A stretch of DNA of 23,181 nt, taken from positions 6,610-29,790 of the forward strand of contig JALHFZ010000023.1 in the NCBI GenBank assembly GCA_022837505.1. The letters run 5' to 3'. Below, piece after piece: positions 7,774-15,618 of the stretch. Both the position numbers and the translations under genes were made by a program. The notes under the pieces were generated by a model. It saw nothing but the letters and a program-made list of their open reading frames with translations, was not told where the DNA came from and did not search any database. Origin of the DNA: Synergistaceae bacterium (GTDB lineage Bacteria; Synergistota; Synergistia; Synergistales; Aminobacteriaceae). Each line of letters begins with the position of its first letter. Positions within the stretch are counted from its first letter, which is position 1.

Positions 7774-8369
7774 GCCTCATGCCTCCATTGTTCTGAAAGG
7801 GGGCACCCCAGGGACTCGAACATCTGTCCGAGCCTGCAGAGGGGGAGCCCCACCACATTGAAATAATCCCCCCGAATTGAGGAGACGAGAAGGGAGCCGA
7901 GCCCCTGAATGCCGTAGGCCCCCGCCTTGTCGTCCCCCTCCCCCGTGGCTGCGTAGCGGGCCGCGTCCGCAGGAGTAAGGGGACGGAAGGTGACCTCGGT
8001 CCTCTCCCCTTCCTGGCGTTTTCCCGAGGGGGAGAGAAGGGTTACCCCCGTGAGGACTTCGTGGGTGCGCCCTCCGAGGCGAAGGATCATGGAGCGGGAT
8101 TCTTCCCGGCTCTCCGGTTTGCCCAGGACCTCTCCGTCGAGAAGGACCACCGTATCGGCGGCGATGATCCACGAACCGGGAAAAAGACAGGCTACGGCCT
8201 CGGCCTTGGCGCCGGAGAGGCGAAGACACCCCTCCTCAGGATTTTCTCCGGGGAAAAACGCCTCATCCACCGAGGGAACAACCACCCGGAAGGGCCACCC
8301 CAGGGAGGCGAGGAGCTGCCGCCGCCTCGGGCTGCCCGATGCCAGGAGAAGGTCTGCCGGAAAGATCAC
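7770..8369 (-). CDS. maf: Maf-like nucleoside triphosphate pyrophosphatase
   Basis: A 199-residue Maf/HAM1-fold enzyme. These hydrolyse non-canonical or excess nucleoside triphosphates (dTTP, UTP or modified forms) to monophosphates in the cytoplasm. The N-terminal SGSPRRRQLL (11-20) is the conserved phosphate-binding motif. AADTVV carries the family aspartate, GKP follows, and DKAGAYGIQG is the conserved C-terminal motif. The open frame continues upstream into uppP, but the GTG at 8369 puts SGSPRRR at the usual distance from the N-terminus and overlaps the uppP stop as GTGA. The stop overlaps the DUF5693 ATG. Which Maf subclass it belongs to (dTTP/UTP, or m7GTP-type YceF) cannot be decided by eye. 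Confidence 0.93.
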   Translation of the reverse strand: MIFPADLLLASGSPRRRQLLASLGWPFRVVVPSVDEAFFPGENPEEGCLRLSGAKAEAVACLFPGSWIIAADTVVLLDGEVLGKPESREESRSMILRLGGRTHEVLTGVTLLSPSGKRQEGERTEVTFRPLTPADAARYAATGEGDDKAGAYGIQGLGSLLVSSIRGDYFNVVGLPLCRLGQMFESLGCPLSEQWRHEA

Positions 8370-9187
8370 GGGGTCCCCCGGAAGAGGGGCAGGGCAAGGA
8401 TGACCCCCCCCAGAAGGGCGCAGTAGAGGGCAAAGGGCTTCCACTGCCCCCGGGAGACCAGACGGCGCAGCAGGGCGAGGGCGGCCAGGCCGGTCAGAAA
8501 GGCAAGGATCACCCCGGCCAGCCACCCCGGAGGAAGGGTCGCCCTCCAGGAATCCATCTTCATCAGCTCCCGCACCTCAAGAAGGGTGGCGCCGAAGATG
8601 GCCGGCAGGGAGAGAAGAAAGGAGAAGCGAAAGGCATCCAGTGGGGGCATACCGCTCTTCATCCCCCCCACGATCGTCGACCCCGAACGGGATATGCCGG
8701 GCAGAACGGCCACTCCTTGGATGAGACCGACGATAATGCCCGTCCTCAGGGTCAGCGGACGCCCCTCCCCCCGGGAGGGGAGGTTCGACCCATACCACAG
8801 AAGGGCTGCCGTCACGAGAAGGCCTGCGGCGACAGCGGCGGGAAGGGTCATGGCCTGCCGGACAAGGGGTTTGAGGGAAAGGCCGAGAACCCCCGTGGCC
8901 ACCGTTCCGGCCGCCACGGCCCATCCGAGGGTCCACCCCTCGGTCTTCCGTCCCCGGGAGCTCAGAAACCCAGAACTCCATTCACGGAAAAGAGAGACGA
9001 TATCTTTGCGAAAGAAGAGCACCGTCGCCCCCATGGTGGCGAAGTGAAGAAAAAGATCGTAGGAGAGGGCAGACTCATCCATGGAGAAGAGCTGCTGAAA
9101 GAGGGCCAGATGTCCGGAGCTGCTGACGGGCAGAAACTCCGTGACCCCCTGGATCACCCCGAGGAAAAGAGCGGGAAGGTACTCCAT
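8366..9187 (-). CDS. uppP: Undecaprenyl-diphosphatase UppP (BacA family)
   Basis: A 273-residue integral membrane phosphatase, the normal family length. It dephosphorylates undecaprenyl diphosphate to regenerate the lipid carrier for peptidoglycan and other wall polymers. GVTEFLPVSSSGH (14-26) supplies the catalytic glutamate and histidine region; PGISRSG (163-169) is the second active-site motif with its arginine. Multiple hydrophobic segments fill the rest. The ATG at 9187 shares one base with the RNase J stop (TGATG), and the stop overlaps the maf GTG. Placement with csaB and a DUF5693 membrane protein fits a demand for carrier lipid in wall-polymer synthesis; that link is inferred from context. 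Confidence 0.96.
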   Translation of the reverse strand: MEYLPALFLGVIQGVTEFLPVSSSGHLALFQQLFSMDESALSYDLFLHFATMGATVLFFRKDIVSLFREWSSGFLSSRGRKTEGWTLGWAVAAGTVATGVLGLSLKPLVRQAMTLPAAVAAGLLVTAALLWYGSNLPSRGEGRPLTLRTGIIVGLIQGVAVLPGISRSGSTIVGGMKSGMPPLDAFRFSFLLSLPAIFGATLLEVRELMKMDSWRATLPPGWLAGVILAFLTGLAALALLRRLVSRGQWKPFALYCALLGGVILALPLFRGTP

Positions 9188-10962
9188 CAGCTCCGCCTCT
9201 TGCGCCCCTGTCCGGCCTGAACTGCTGTCCCTCCTCCCGCGGAGGCTCCCCCCACCACGGTGATTATGGGGAGAATCGCAGGTTTGCTTCTTCCGTACCG
9301 CCGCAGGGAATCCCTCATCCGCGCCTTGATCTTCGTCTCGAGAAGGGGCAGATCCGCTGCGGCCTTCCCCCCCATGGAGTCGACGATCTTCTCCACCGAG
9401 CGGGTAAGCTCTTCCCGGAGTTTCGCCGCATCCTCGAGATGGATGAACCCCCGGCTTTCAAATTGGGGCGGAGCGAGGAGATCTCCTTCGGGGGAGAGGA
9501 TGAGGGAGACCACCACCGCTCCGTCCTCGGCGAGCTCCTTCCGCTCCTTCAGGATGCTTCCCTGAAGCTCTCCCAGGGCAAGACCGTCCACCATGATCCC
9601 GCCGGCCTGCACATGGTCCTTCGTCGTGGCCTTGTTCGGGTCCATGGTCAGGACATCTCCGTTCACAAGGACGTAGGCGTTCCGGGCGGCCACCCCCATC
9701 TCCCTGGCGAGCTGGGCATGGCGGACGAGATGGCGGTATTCTCCGTGGACGGGGACAAAATATTTCGGCTGCACCATATTGAGCATGAGGCGAAGCTCAT
9801 CCCGGGCGGCATGCCCCGAGACGTGAATATCCCGGTCCTTTTCGTAGACCACCTCGCACCCCAGGGCGAAAAGCCTGTTGATCGTTCCGCTCACCATCTT
9901 CTCGTTTCCGGGAATGGGCGTGGCGAAGAGGGCCACCACGTCCTTGTCGCCCAATGTGAGAAGACGGTGTTCCCCCTTGCTCATGAGGACAAGCCCTGAG
10001 AAGGGCTCCCCCTGGCTCCCCGTGGTCATCACCACGAGGGATCCGGGGGAGACCTTGCCGATATCCTCTATGGGGACGATGTTTTTCTCGTCCACGTGAA
10101 GGTAGCCCAGTTCCCGGGAGAGCTCCACGTTTTTGATCATGCTCCTCCCCACGAAGGCGATCTTGCGGTTGAATCTCCCGGCGGCGTCGATCACCTGCTG
10201 CACCCGGTGAAGATTGCTCGCGAAGGAGGCGATGACCATTCGCTTCGTCCGGTACTGCCGGAAGATTCTGTCGAGGGTTCCCGACAGGACGAGTTCCGAC
10301 TCGGTGAACCCCTCCCGCTCGACGTTCGTCGAGTCGGAGAGAAGAAGAAGAACTCCCTTGCGCCCCTCCTCCGCGAAGGCGGCGTAATCCGTCAGCCTTC
10401 CGTCGATAGGGGTGGGGTCGAGCTTGAAGTCCCCCGTATGGACCACCGTCCCCACGGGGGTCTCGACGGCGAGGCCCACTCCGTCGGGGATGGAGTGGCA
10501 GACGGCGATGAAGCGCACCTTGAAGGGGCCCATCTCCACCCGGTCGCCCGCCTTTATTTCCCGGTAGTCTGGGGCAAAGTTCGGAGCCCACTCCGTCAGC
10601 TTGTTGTTCACCATGCCCAAGGTGAGCTTTGTTCCGTAGAGGGGCGCGGGGATCTTCGGCAGAACGAAGGGGAGGGCCCCTATATGGTCCTCATGGCCGT
10701 GGGTCACGATGATGCCGACGATCTTCTCCTGGTTCTCCTCAAGATAGGAGATGTCGGGGATGACGAAATCGATGCCGAGCATCTCGTCGTCGGGAAACAT
10801 GAGGCCGCAGTCAACGATGAGGATGGAATTCCCGTATTCCAGGGCGTACATGTTCTTCCCTATCTCTCCGAGCCCTCCGAGGGGAATATACCTCAGTTTG
10901 TTCTCTTTTTCCTGTTTTTTCCTTGCCGGCGTTTTTCTCCGGCTTCTTGAATCATGTACCAT
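9187..10962 (-). CDS. rnj: Ribonuclease J
   Basis: A 591-residue metallo-beta-lactamase/beta-CASP nuclease. RNase J enzymes combine 5'-3' exoribonuclease and endonuclease activity in RNA turnover and maturation. The zinc motif HGHEDH is at 88-93, with further ligands at His156 (VCHSIPDG), His175 and Asp178 (HTGDFKLD). The SGHAARDEL and VPVHGEYRHL stretches are typical beta-CASP motifs. The last 140 residues or so form the RNase J C-terminal domain, and the protein ends in a basic tail (QGRKRRS). The ATG at 10962 follows a TAAGGTG-type site. It is the first gene of the long minus-strand run and is divergent from greA. The N-terminal 20 residues are very basic (RSRRKTPARKKQ), a common RNA-binding extension in this family. 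Confidence 0.95.
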   Translation of the reverse strand: MVHDSRSRRKTPARKKQEKENKLRYIPLGGLGEIGKNMYALEYGNSILIVDCGLMFPDDEMLGIDFVIPDISYLEENQEKIVGIIVTHGHEDHIGALPFVLPKIPAPLYGTKLTLGMVNNKLTEWAPNFAPDYREIKAGDRVEMGPFKVRFIAVCHSIPDGVGLAVETPVGTVVHTGDFKLDPTPIDGRLTDYAAFAEEGRKGVLLLLSDSTNVEREGFTESELVLSGTLDRIFRQYRTKRMVIASFASNLHRVQQVIDAAGRFNRKIAFVGRSMIKNVELSRELGYLHVDEKNIVPIEDIGKVSPGSLVVMTTGSQGEPFSGLVLMSKGEHRLLTLGDKDVVALFATPIPGNEKMVSGTINRLFALGCEVVYEKDRDIHVSGHAARDELRLMLNMVQPKYFVPVHGEYRHLVRHAQLAREMGVAARNAYVLVNGDVLTMDPNKATTKDHVQAGGIMVDGLALGELQGSILKERKELAEDGAVVVSLILSPEGDLLAPPQFESRGFIHLEDAAKLREELTRSVEKIVDSMGGKAAADLPLLETKIKARMRDSLRRYGRSKPAILPIITVVGGASAGGGTAVQAGQGRKRRS

Positions 10963-11015
10963 AGAGCACCTTACCTTTCTGGAGTTCCCGTTGAAGAGGA
11001 GTGAAAAACTTCGTA

Positions 11016-11044
11016 TTGCCGAACGGGACTTTCTTTGTTAGAAT
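11016..11044 (+). promoter_or_regulatory. Sigma-70-type promoter of greA
   Basis: TTGCCG at 11016-11021 and TAGAAT at 11039-11044 are separated by exactly 17 bases, which is a good vegetative promoter. Transcription would begin near 11051, giving a leader of about 55 bases before greA. It lies in the 143-base divergent region shared with the RNase J gene, where I found no equally good promoter on the other strand. Confidence 0.6.
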
Positions 11045-11091
11045 TCCATATCAATCGATTCGTTCCACATCCCTCGCAAAGAGGATATTTC

Positions 11092-11097
11092 GGGAGG
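11092..11097 (+). promoter_or_regulatory. greA ribosome binding site favouring a TTG start
   Basis: GGGAGG at 11092-11097 is eight bases upstream of TTG (11106-11108) and more than 40 bases from the first in-frame ATG of the conserved region (11139). It is the main reason for assigning the rare TTG start. Confidence 0.65.
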
Positions 11098-11105
11098 TAG
11101 AAAGT

Positions 11106-11600
11106 TTGAGCAATCACACGAGCGAAAGCCCCTCCACCATGACGCAGACCGGTTTCGAGAAGCTCATGGAGGAACTGAAAGAACTTCGCAGCACGGGACG
11201 GGCGGAAATTTCCCGGCAGCTTGAGGAGGCGCGGTCCTTCGGAGACCTGAGCGAAAACGCCGAGTATGCGGCAGCCAAGGAAGAACAGGCAAAACTGGAA
11301 ACGCGGATTTCATGGCTTGAATTCCAGCTCAGCAAGGCAAAAATCCTCGATTCCTCCTCCATCGACACCAGCAAGGTCTCCCTCGGCACCACGGTCTCAA
11401 TCCAGGACATCATCAACTCGAAGAGCTTTTCCTACACCATCGTCGGATCGGAAGAGTCTGACCCCAAGGCGAACAAGATATCCTCCTCCAGCCCCGTCGG
11501 CCAGGCTCTGCTCAACAAAAAGATCGGCGAGGAAGTGCATGTCAAGGTACCCCGGGGCGTCCGGCACTTACGGATTGTAAATATCTCCGTCCTCGCCTGA
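11106..11600 (+). CDS. greA: Transcription elongation factor GreA
   Basis: A 164-residue GreA, the usual length. GreA enters the RNA polymerase secondary channel and stimulates cleavage of backtracked transcripts. The N-terminal coiled coil includes FEKLMEELKEL and the tip region DLSENAEYAAAKEEQ with its acidic residues. The C-terminal domain ends in SPVGQALLNKKIGEEV and VPRG, both conserved. I choose the TTG at 11106 because GGGAGG sits eight bases before it, while the ATG at 11139 (giving MTQTGFEKL) has no recognisable ribosome site. It is the only plus-strand gene in the window. The last 33 bases overlap the 3' end of the convergent LptD-type gene. Confidence 0.95.
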   Translation: MSNHTSESPSTMTQTGFEKLMEELKELRSTGRAEISRQLEEARSFGDLSENAEYAAAKEEQAKLETRISWLEFQLSKAKILDSSSIDTSKVSLGTTVSIQDIINSKSFSYTIVGSEESDPKANKISSSSPVGQALLNKKIGEEVHVKVPRGVRHLRIVNISVLA

Positions 11601-13469
11601 AATATCCCCTGAAACTGGGTCCGGTGAGGGGGGGATCAGGGGCGCCTCTTCCGGCCGGGTGGGGTCATACCGGGTGGTCAGACCGTCCTTTCCCCACACG
11701 TCGGGGTCAATGGGGTGTCTCAGGGGAACTCCCTTTTCCTTCTGGTCGGCGAACTCCCCCTGCCCGGGGAAGGGGTTCGTCAGGGCCTTGTCGCCAAAGA
11801 CGAGGGGAGTGTCGGGGAAGGCCTTCACCATGAAGCGGAGGGCATACCAGTCGTCATTCCCCACCTGATCGTCCCGGAAGAGAAGCTCCCACCGGCTGCA
11901 GTCATGGTCGAGGATAAGACGGTATCCGATCTCTCCGAACCGGGATGCCTTGAGGTCATAGGCAGGAAGGGCGGAGAAATAGACGTTCTTCCCCAGGGGA
12001 AAGCCGATCTCCGAATAGAGTACTTCCCTGTCCCCCGCCCTGTCCCAGGTCATGGGCGACTGTCCTGTCACATTCTGAAGAAACCACGCGCCGGCGAAAT
12101 CCACCGGTCCGAACTTCGTGCGGAAGCCGAGCCAGGTGCTCACGATCTCCTGGGAGTCCTGTCCCGAGGCGCCCTTCTCGGTATAGGAAAATGTGCGGTA
12201 CTGCCCCCGCCAGAAGGGGCGGATCGATCCGGTCTTGACGATATACTCGGCCTGAACATCCCCGACAAAACGTCCCGATTCATTCACCGTTCCCGGCTTC
12301 CTTCTTGCTGTTTCGTACTGCCCCCACAGGCCGCTTACCCGCCATGAGAGATTCGGAATACCCCTCACCTTCCACCACGGCCCGGAGACGGTAAGCTCGG
12401 GCTCCCGATGGAGCACATTCCGATAGGTATCGCCGAAATCCTTGAAGATCTCCAGATTTTCCCTCTGTGACCAGAGGAGCTTGACATCCCATCCGCCGAA
12501 GGCTGAGGCTATCCCCCAGGACGGCCGGTGAACTTTCTCTCCGTCATCGAATTCATCGAGTTTTTCGTAGCTGTAGTCCATGTTGGCGAAGAGGGCCGAA
12601 TTTATGCCTACCCTCTGCACAACCCCTGCCCGGGCTTCGAGACCGATATCGCTCCAGTAGCGGAAAGCCATGGACAGATGCCCCGTATCCCAGGCCAGGG
12701 GGCCCGTGAGGGCGTAGCCGATCCCCTTGTCCGAATCGTGAACAACGCTCGGAATGAAGATGCCGAGAAGGGCGTCCTTCTCTCCGTGGAGGGGGATGAC
12801 GTAGTCGAAGGGGTAGGAAAAGAGAAATTTCTCGGCGATGTAGACCCTGGGGTTCTTGGCGATGACCCGTACGCCGGGGATGACGACGAGCCTTTTCGTC
12901 TGGAGGCGGTAGTGGGGCCGGTCTGAAGGGCAGGTGGTGAGGGAGACGTCGCTCCATCGGGCCACTTCGCTGTCTTCATCCTTCACCCTTCTGGCCTGCC
13001 GCTTCTTCAGCCATTCTTTTTCGAGGGCTGTGTCAAGGGGGGCCACCTCGAGGTTCTTCCCCCTCAGAAAGACAGTGCCGCCACTTGTTCCGGCGGGCAG
13101 ATCCCCCGTGGCGTTCGTGAGAACCCCTTCCCGGGATTTCATGTCGTACTCGAGGGTTTCCCCGGTGAACCGGTTGGCCCCGTAGAGGATCGTGATATGT
13201 CCCCCCGGCTTCGAGGAGGCGTAGGCCATTTCCTGCTCCGTGTCGAGTTCCATGCGGTGGGAAAAGACGCGGATATTCTCATGGCGCATCCTCGAGTCCC
13301 CCTCCGCCTCGGCCATACCCGTCACGGAGTCGAAGACCACTTTATCGGCATCAAGGACCACTTCCTTCTTCTCGGCGAAGGCCCCCCGGGGAAGAATAAA
13401 AATGAGAAAAAGAAAAAGAAGAAGTATCAGAGTTCGGATTCGGGGTCGTGGTCTTCCTGATCGTACCAT
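11568..13469 (-). CDS. lptD: LptD/OstA-type outer-membrane LPS assembly protein
   Basis: A 633-residue exported protein, shorter than the roughly 780 residues of E. coli LptD. Residues 1-32 are a signal peptide (very hydrophobic run, then GAFA). Residues about 33-150 are an OstA-like beta-jellyroll domain that would receive lipid from the periplasmic bridge. From about 170 on, the TTCPSDRPHYRLQ segment and many alternating aromatic strands indicate the beta-barrel that inserts LPS in the outer leaflet. Only two cysteines are present (180 and 524), against four in E. coli. Residues about 565-633 form a Pro/Asp-rich tail. The ATG at 13469 overlaps lptC by 43 bases and has AAAGGAG about 10 bases upstream. 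The tail-coding end overlaps greA. Assignment as LptD is good; the barrel strand count was not determined. Confidence 0.85.
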   Translation of the reverse strand: MVRSGRPRPRIRTLILLLFLFLIFILPRGAFAEKKEVVLDADKVVFDSVTGMAEAEGDSRMRHENIRVFSHRMELDTEQEMAYASSKPGGHITILYGANRFTGETLEYDMKSREGVLTNATGDLPAGTSGGTVFLRGKNLEVAPLDTALEKEWLKKRQARRVKDEDSEVARWSDVSLTTCPSDRPHYRLQTKRLVVIPGVRVIAKNPRVYIAEKFLFSYPFDYVIPLHGEKDALLGIFIPSVVHDSDKGIGYALTGPLAWDTGHLSMAFRYWSDIGLEARAGVVQRVGINSALFANMDYSYEKLDEFDDGEKVHRPSWGIASAFGGWDVKLLWSQRENLEIFKDFGDTYRNVLHREPELTVSGPWWKVRGIPNLSWRVSGLWGQYETARRKPGTVNESGRFVGDVQAEYIVKTGSIRPFWRGQYRTFSYTEKGASGQDSQEIVSTWLGFRTKFGPVDFAGAWFLQNVTGQSPMTWDRAGDREVLYSEIGFPLGKNVYFSALPAYDLKASRFGEIGYRLILDHDCSRWELLFRDDQVGNDDWYALRFMVKAFPDTPLVFGDKALTNPFPGQGEFADQKEKGVPLRHPIDPDVWGKDGLTTRYDPTRPEEAPLIPPSPDPVSGDISGEDGDIYNP

Positions 13470-14023
13470 TGAATGCTCGCTCCTTTGTCTGCCTCCATAA
13501 TGCCCTCGGGAAGCAGCTCCATGTATTCTGCCTGAAATCTGCCCAGATCCCCCGATGCTTCAAACCCCTCGGGGAAGAGAATTCTTCCCGTCTCCCGGTT
13601 CCATCTGGCCAGGGGTGCGGCGTAGCGGAAGGCAACGCCGCCGCCGGACATGGTTCCCCTGGGGCGGGAGATCTCCGCGGTCTGTTCCTTTTCGAGATAC
13701 AATCCCTCCGGAGCACGGAGGGTCCAGAGCTGTCCGTTCACCCTCTCCACATCTACGGAGATGGAATAGAGGGTGGCCCAGTCTTTCCCCCGTTCAACCT
13801 TCCCTACATTAGCCTTCCAGAGGTCACCATTGATCTCCCGGTCGAGATCTATATTCTCGAGGACTGAGTCGGGGATGCCCGCCGGGATTTTGCCCGCCTT
13901 CAGGTCAAGGGCCATGTCCTGCACCGCTCCGTAGGCAAAGAAGGCTATGCCCGCTCCGGCAAGAAGGAGCAGAAGGATTTTTTTCCAGCGGGAAGAACCC
14001 CTCACTGCGGAACCGTCAGGCAC
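13427..14023 (-). CDS. lptC: LPS export system protein LptC
   Basis: A 198-residue membrane-anchored protein close to the usual LptC length. One N-terminal hydrophobic segment (about 15-33) is followed by a periplasmic domain of repeating beta-strands. Motifs such as LRAPEGLYLEKEQTAEIS and FPEGFEASG are typical of the LptC/OstA jellyroll. LptC links the inner-membrane LptBFG transporter to the periplasmic LPS bridge. The start is GTG at 14023, four bases after the stop of the preceding gene, with only a weak ribosome site; a second in-frame GTG at 14005 is possible. Its 3' end overlaps lptD. Together with lptD it shows that this organism is a diderm. LptA and LptBFG are not in the window. Confidence 0.82.
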   Translation of the reverse strand: MPDGSAVRGSSRWKKILLLLLAGAGIAFFAYGAVQDMALDLKAGKIPAGIPDSVLENIDLDREINGDLWKANVGKVERGKDWATLYSISVDVERVNGQLWTLRAPEGLYLEKEQTAEISRPRGTMSGGGVAFRYAAPLARWNRETGRILFPEGFEASGDLGRFQAEYMELLPEGIMEADKGASIQWYDQEDHDPESEL

Positions 14024-14027
14024 GATT

Positions 14028-15119
14028 TTACCACGTCACTTTCCATAGTTTGTCCTCTTTTTCGAGCATAATCATTTTGCTCCTCAGAGTGCGGAAGAGG
14101 AGCATCTTCTGGGCGGTGATGATCTGAACCTTTCCGTCGTCAAGCCATTTTATCTTGTACCCGTCCCTCAGGGAGGATCGGAGTTTCGTGCCGGCAATCT
14201 CGCCGGCGAACTGCTTCTCCGTCAGGGCCTTCCGGCTTGAGGAAGAGAGAAGGTCATACATCCCGCCGTACTCCCCGTCGATCCAGAGGCGGACGAATTT
14301 CTCCACGGTCTTCTCCCTGCTGATGAAAAGAACTCCCTTTCCGGTGCTCTCCGTCTTCTCCGGAGGTTCTTCCTTCAGGGGTTTTGCATCGGAAGAGGGC
14401 TCCGGTTTGAAGTCCATCAGCTCCGGAGGCGAGGCCACCACGGGGGGTTCAGGAGGGGGAGGGGCCTTCTCGGGGGGTGGTTTTTTCACCCTGGGCGGCT
14501 CTTTCTTCGGCGCCGGCGGCAATTCCACCACGACAACCTCCCGGGCGGGCTCCGGCGGGGCGATCTCCGCCACCGGGGTCTCCTCCGGGGGGGGCGCGAA
14601 GGAAAAGATCTGTTCCGTCTGAACTCCGAGCCCCTTCATCCCGAGGGAAAAACCTCCGTCGGGCTGTTTGGGGAAAAAGACAAGCCCCTGGACGATCCCC
14701 GAAAGGGGGGCATCGAATTTCTTCTCATAGCTCAGGGGCGTGACCCGTGAGTCTGCGGAGGTCTGAAGAAAGAGGGAACCCGAAAAGGGGGCAAGGGAGA
14801 GTGGGCGGGGGCCGAAGGCATAGACCGTCAGGAGAAATGCCTCCGTATCCCTGATCCGCAGCTCCTTCATGAAATCCTCCCGGTACTCCTCCTTTTCAGC
14901 CTCGGACATCCCCCGGCGGGCCGCCTCGGCCTCCACCCAGGGGTCCACAAGCTCCTCGGGGTAGTGGACGATCCACACGAGGCAGTCGCGCCCCCAGTGA
15001 AAGGACGTCCACCGCTCAAGGATGGCAGTTGCCCGGGTGACGGGGTCCCCGGCCCGGGCAGCGGCGGGAAGGAGAATACAGAGGAGCAGTCCTCCCAGCA
15101 GTTTTTTCATCCTCTGCAT
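14028..15119 (-). CDS. Exported protein with proline-rich linker and C-terminal NTF2-like-looking domain
   Basis: Family not recognised. The 363-residue product has a signal peptide (1-23, ending AARAG) and a mixed N-terminal domain (about 25-170) with FHWGRDCLVWIVHYPEE. A proline-rich, lysine/glutamate-containing linker follows (about 175-257). The compact C-terminal domain (about 262-363) holds FVRLWIDGEYGGMYDLLS, resembling small NTF2-like or DUF4878-type ligand-binding folds; that comparison is by eye only. The linker could span the periplasm or contact the wall. The ATG at 15119 has an AAAGGA site upstream, and a second ATG lies three codons later. It is sandwiched between two other secreted proteins and lptC with short gaps (30 and 4 bases), so it is probably co-transcribed with the LPS-transport genes. 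Envelope function is inferred from position. Confidence 0.75.
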   Translation of the reverse strand: MQRMKKLLGGLLLCILLPAAARAGDPVTRATAILERWTSFHWGRDCLVWIVHYPEELVDPWVEAEAARRGMSEAEKEEYREDFMKELRIRDTEAFLLTVYAFGPRPLSLAPFSGSLFLQTSADSRVTPLSYEKKFDAPLSGIVQGLVFFPKQPDGGFSLGMKGLGVQTEQIFSFAPPPEETPVAEIAPPEPAREVVVVELPPAPKKEPPRVKKPPPEKAPPPPEPPVVASPPELMDFKPEPSSDAKPLKEEPPEKTESTGKGVLFISREKTVEKFVRLWIDGEYGGMYDLLSSSSRKALTEKQFAGEIAGTKLRSSLRDGYKIKWLDDGKVQIITAQKMLLFRTLRSKMIMLEKEDKLWKVTW

Positions 15120-15149
15120 GGGGTGTCCTTTCCGTAGACTCTTTGGATG

Positions 15150-15605
15150 CTACAGTTTGAAGTCAATGACCGCCGAAACCCCTACGCCCTGGACTCTGCG
15201 AAAACGCTGGATCGGATTTTCCGAGTCGATGGGGACGAGGATCTCAACCCGCAGCCGGTCCATGAAGGTAGCTTCGATCTGGGCCACGGCCTTGGTGCTC
15301 TCAATGGACGCGCCCTTCGGCCCAGCCACCTGGGCGGCGCCTATTCTTGTTCCCGATCCGATGGAGACGATGGGAACGACCTTCGTGTGCCCCTCCACCT
15401 TCGCCCCCTTGTTGAGGGTGATGGTGTTGATGAAATCGTTCAGCGGCTTGGCGACCGTGGAGACAAGAAAACCGCCGCCGACGACGCCGACGAGATCGCC
15501 GAGGATATTTCCGAGGTCTATGGCCCAGGCTGTCCCTCCTGCCGCAATGGAAAGGCATAAAATAAGGGCAGCGATATTCTTTTTCATACTTTTGAACAGT
15601 TTCAT
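15150..15605 (-). CDS. Small exported protein of unknown function
   Basis: A 151-residue protein with a clear signal peptide (about 1-28, ending TAWA). The mature part starts with a glycine-rich hydrophobic stretch (LGDLVGVVGGGFLVST, about 35-50). Then come FINTITLNKGAKVEGHTKVV and SIGSGTRIGAAQVAGP, and an alternating beta-like C-terminus ending GVGVSAVIDFKL. I recognise no named domain. The pattern of short strands ending in an aromatic residue would suit a small beta-rich periplasmic or outer-membrane protein, but this is conjecture. The ATG at 15605 has GGGAGGA about 8 bases upstream, which favours it over the ATG seven codons in. It starts 13 bases after the preceding gene and belongs to the pyrG-lptD gene run. 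Confidence 0.75.
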   Translation of the reverse strand: MKLFKSMKKNIAALILCLSIAAGGTAWAIDLGNILGDLVGVVGGGFLVSTVAKPLNDFINTITLNKGAKVEGHTKVVPIVSIGSGTRIGAAQVAGPKGASIESTKAVAQIEATFMDRLRVEILVPIDSENPIQRFRRVQGVGVSAVIDFKL

Positions 15606-15618
15606 GAGAGATTCCTCC

